64,000 bases of DNA from Phanerochaete sordida (Eukaryota; Basidiomycota; Agaricomycetes; Polyporales; Phanerochaetaceae): the NCBI GenBank assembly GCA_019973155.2, contig BPQB01000008.1, positions 248,001-312,000 on the forward strand, read 5' to 3'. Both the position numbers and the translations under genes were made by a program. The notes beneath the pieces are model-generated. The model saw only the letters and a program-made list of their open reading frames with translations, was not told the origin of the DNA and searched no databases. Below, in pieces: positions 60,942-64,000 of the stretch; position 1 is the stretch's first letter; every line of letters begins with the position of its first letter.

Positions 60942-61375
60942 CGTGGTATGTCACGCAGGGCGCATGCAGCAGGGGAGGAGAACGAGGAAGCAGTGGTTTT
61001 GCGAAAGGCGGTCTAGGAGCGACGGTGACTCGCCGCGTATCACCAGTCAAAGCACAAGTGAGCCCAGTAAGTCGTAAGTAGTCGTGAAAGCCTTCGGACG
61101 ACCGAGGCGAAGCAAGGGTCCGGCTCGACTTGGTGGTAGGAGGACAAGTAGTGGTCGCGCGTCTGACGCGACAGCGCCAAACTCGTCTTCCACCGCAGTC
61201 GGTACGCTCACTGTACCTCGGTAGAGTCGCGGTTGTACGCATACATTATTTGGGGCACGAGCAGGGCGGTGAGTCGGAAGTCCCACAGCTTTCGTAATTA
61301 TCGTCTCATAGGGAATCGAATATAGGGATACAAGAAGTCCAGTCTCGAAACAGATGCACACCAACTCACGTCACA
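60942..61375. other. spacer between SF3B4 and the ITFG1-like gene
   Basis: About 430 bases; contains the ITFG1-like promoter and the SF3B4 3' flank. No gene seen. Confidence 0.5.
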
Positions 61376-62533
61376 TTAGTGCTGCATATACTGCGGTGGA
61401 GGCATCATACCGGGCATCATACCCGGAGGTGGTGCTCCTGGCATGCCCTGCGGTGCAAAGCCAGGCGGGGGAGGAGGAACATATCCACCGGCAGCGGGGT
61501 TGTAGACTTGCATGTTCGGTGGTGGGACACCCATCGGCGGGGGCATAACAGGTGGAGGAACGCCCATTGGCATTCCCATTGGCTGTGGAGTGAAGCCTGG
61601 AGGAGGGGGAGGCGCAGCCAGAGCACCGGCGAACTGTCCCTGGTATGGCCCTTGGTAGCCAGGACCGCCAAAGCCCATAGGTGCTGGTGGGGGACGCGCG
61701 GAGACTGGGAGTGCGTTGTTTTTACGTGCTTGAGCAGCAAGGAGACGTTCTGCGGGTGTGCCGTGTCGCTCGCCCTTGCCGTCTTTCTTGAAGGCATACT
61801 GCACGGTGATGGGCTTGTTCATCAGGAACTGTCCGTTCATCGCTTCGACGGCAGCATCCGAGGACTCGAAATCTGTATACGACACGAAACCGTATCCTTT
61901 TGACTGACCGGACTGAGGGTCTCGTGCGATCTATGGCTCGCTTAGCGGGCTATATGCAGTCGCAAAACATGGTTGCGCACCTTGGCTGTGGTAGCCATTA
62001 CTCCGAAGGCACTGAATGTGTCGTAAAGTAAACGTTCGTCGACGTTCTCGTCCAAGTTGCCAATGAAGAGGTTCGCGCCAACATCAAGTTGCTTCTTGTC
62101 AGATGATGCCTGGTGTTGGGCAGCGTGAGGGACTTGAATAGCTGCGTGAATGATGTTACGCACCTTGTTGACACGGATAGGTTTTCCCCACAGCTTGATT
62201 TGATTCATAATCTTACAAGCATACTCAGCATCCTCCTCCGTCAGGAATTCACAGAAACCATAGCCTTGGTGAGCCATAGAGATACGGTCCTTTGGCAGGT
62301 GTACGTTCACTGCTTACGGTCAGCTTAAATAGCCTTCTCAGATCTTCCTACTCACCTACTGGCCCGGCCTGCAGCATGAGTTCCCAGATGAGCGCATCCG
62401 TACACCTTTCATCGAGGTTTCCCTAAAGCAAAACGTGTGTTTGTCAGCGAGCGACTAGGATATAATATACGCGTGGCGTACGCACCAGATATACCGTAGC
62501 CTCCTGATTCCGGTCATCTTGTGGTCGTGACAT
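61376..62533 (-). CDS. HSH49: splicing factor SF3B4 / Hsh49 (U2 snRNP, SF3b)
   Basis: RNA-binding subunit of SF3b that contacts pre-mRNA upstream of the branch point. The ATG at 62533 gives [20 protein letters not shown], the start of RRM1 (RNP2 VYLGNL); RNP1 is GYGFCEFL. Spliced exons then read [20 protein letters not shown] and [17 protein letters not shown] (RRM2 RNP2), with RNP1 [10 protein letters not shown]. The C-terminus is a long Pro/Gly/Met-rich tail with PPPPPGF repeats, ending PPPQYMQH; the stop is TAA at 61376-61378. The long tail is like human SF3B4 and unlike the short yeast Hsh49. Four introns interrupt the RRM region; the tail is one exon. Confidence 0.96.
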
Positions 62534-63240
62534 CGTGAGCGTCGAGGCAAGAGTGAGAGCTTGCACGCTGACTGCCTCGGGCCCAGCGCGCGCACAGGCG
62601 CCGAAACCTCGAGGGCATCCCAAACAGGAGACGTGCTCTCACGGTCTGGTGCCTTACTTGCTCTCTGAGCCAGAGTGCTAGGGAGGCGAGCATCCCACAA
62701 ACATTTAGGAATATTCTTTCGAGTCATAGTAGTATAATACCTGTACCATATTTCTTCGAGAATCAAGATTTGGGCGCGAGCAGTAGGAAAGTGTGACCAT
62801 GGAACCTTGGGGACTCCTGGCACTGCGGACTCCGTGTACCCTGTATCGTAGCGTCCCAGCCCGCGCTGCGGTTTGAACATCACCAGGCTTGTCTGACTTT
62901 ACCACATCTAACGACGATAATCCCCAGATGCAGTCAATCTGTGGGAAATGGTTCACACGGGTCCCGGTCATGGCTGTTCGATGGCGAGCACTTACTACTA
63001 CTTGCTCGCAGCCCTGGCTCTGCCGCATCGAGCCGCAAGTGAACTCATGCCAAGCTTGAGTCATCGAGGCCAGCTGTACACTTAGGCCCGGCGGAATGGT
63101 GCCCCATATATCCTGCAGCGAACCTCAGGCTTTTCCTGCGGGAGCCAGGTATATGTTTACGGTCGCGTTACAAGGTCAGAGAACCTAGAGAGCTAGAGTA
63201 CAATATCACGAGCCGGATGAAACAAGCGTCTACTTGCGCT
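62534..63240. other. intergenic, SF3B4 promoter and O-methyltransferase 3' flank
   Basis: About 700 bases. Minus-strand frames of 119-142 codons overlap here but show no domain or splice support. Confidence 0.5.
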
Positions 63241-64000
63241 TTACGCCGGAATGCAAATGACCTTGGCAATGGGAGATTGATGTACTCTGACGGTGTTCCA
63301 TTTCGCGAGCTCCAAAATATTCTTCATCTGCAAGACTGTGCGCTCTTGGCCGTTCATATTGTGGACCATCTAATGAAACCATAAGTCTTATATCAAGTAG
63401 AGCGTAACGATTACGATGCGTACCATGATGTCAAGTTGGTATGAAGACGTCGCAGCGTGACCACCGTTGGGAAGGAGCGGCTTGGGTAGGACAGCTCTCT
63501 CGGCACCCGGAATGGCCTTCAGTGTCTCGTCGTCGTCGCAAGCGTATGAGAGTAGAATATCGAAGATAACGAGCTGGGTATCCGCAGAAGCTGCATCCCG
63601 GAGCCGGCGCAGGATCTGGACACAGTAGTCGTCGGACCAGTCGTGCATGACGCAGTGCAGGACAAAGACCGCGGCATTCTGGACCGGCTGAGGGGCAAAG
63701 AAGTCGTGCGCTGGGTCCAAGGTCAGTCTCTAGAGCATTTTATGGTCGAACGATACTCGCCTTGTAAGACAACCTTCTTTGATGTAAGAGCGCCGGGCAT
63801 GCGCTCGTCCCAGAACTATCAGAAATGAAATCAGTATGGAGGGATAATGAACGGGTGTGCAGGGCATGCCTTCACGGCATCCTTCACGACAGGCTCGCGA
63901 TCCTGCACAATGAAACGCAGGTGCTCGTTGTGCTGCGCAATTATGAGCGACTGGCTGCCAATGCCTCCGCCTACGTCCACGACGATGGCATCCTGTTTGA
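63241..64000 (-). CDS. O-methyltransferase, class II SAM-dependent (cut by the window edge)
   Basis: C-terminal half of a small-molecule O-methyltransferase of the kind found in fungal secondary metabolism; transfers methyl from SAM to a phenolic hydroxyl. At the right edge the frame reads QDAIVVDVGGGIGSQSL, the SAM-binding glycine motif, then FIVQDREPVVKDA. Later exons give FWDERMPGALTSKKVVLQ, AHDFFAPQPV, AAVFVLHCVMHDWSDDYCVQ with the HDWSD catalytic-histidine motif, ILRRLRDA, LVIFDILLSYA and finally VHQSPIAKVICIPA; the stop is TAA at 63241-63243. The join VVLQ to AHDFF needs a 50-nt GC-AG intron (63711-63760, donor GCGAGT). The N-terminal dimerisation part and start lie beyond 64000. The substrate is unknown. 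Confidence 0.9.

Overview
The window is nuclear DNA of a filamentous basidiomycete, most likely an agaricomycete (wood-decay, Polyporales-like). The evidence is the dense intron content (mostly about 48-65 nt introns with GTGCGT/GTAAGT donors), a FunK1-type kinase relative, DUF6533 membrane proteins, a Zn2Cys6 regulator, and GC-rich coding sequence on both strands. No tRNA, rRNA, CRISPR array or intact transposon was recognised. All gene models were spliced by eye from reading frames and splice consensus; start and stop codons were checked where stated.

Left part (1-13.5 kb): a Zn2Cys6 transcription factor (+), a 2.5 kb gene-less GC-rich stretch, a large ABCG transporter with an EGF-like ectodomain (-), an Ariadne-type RBR ubiquitin ligase (+), and a divergent pair of COX17 (-, mitochondrial copper chaperone) and WBP1/OST48 (+, oligosaccharyltransferase).

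Middle (13.5-37 kb): a tandem array of DUF6533 membrane-protein genes (two long copies with a deleted relic between them), a Rab11/Ypt31 GTPase (-), a FunK1-like pseudokinase (-) divergent from an unrecognised seven-segment membrane protein (+), a FAD monooxygenase (-), a long type IIC (Na+/K+-ATPase-like) P-type ATPase (-), an unassigned membrane-gene-like stretch, a single-pass membrane protein (+) and an HMG-box factor (-).

Right part (37-64 kb): 4.3 kb without a convincing gene, glutamate 5-kinase (+) convergent with Pol I subunit A34 (-), a GPI-anchored-looking chitin deacetylase (-), an unrecognised soluble protein (+), a mitochondrial-looking nucleotidyltransferase-like protein (+), CWC22 (-) divergent from a LACTB2-like hydrolase (+), an ITFG1/TIP-like beta-propeller membrane protein (-), the U2 snRNP protein SF3B4/Hsh49 (-), and an O-methyltransferase cut by the right edge (-).

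The most unusual signal is exon structure. Both DUF6533 genes need the same 2-nt microexon and the same 9-nt microexon, and the Rab11 gene needs a 5-nt microexon to restore the invariant GKSNLLSRF. Two genes (the Zn2Cys6 factor and the O-methyltransferase) need GC-AG introns. Most neighbours are single housekeeping genes rather than a pathway; two spliceosome genes (CWC22, SF3B4) lie about 4.6 kb apart.
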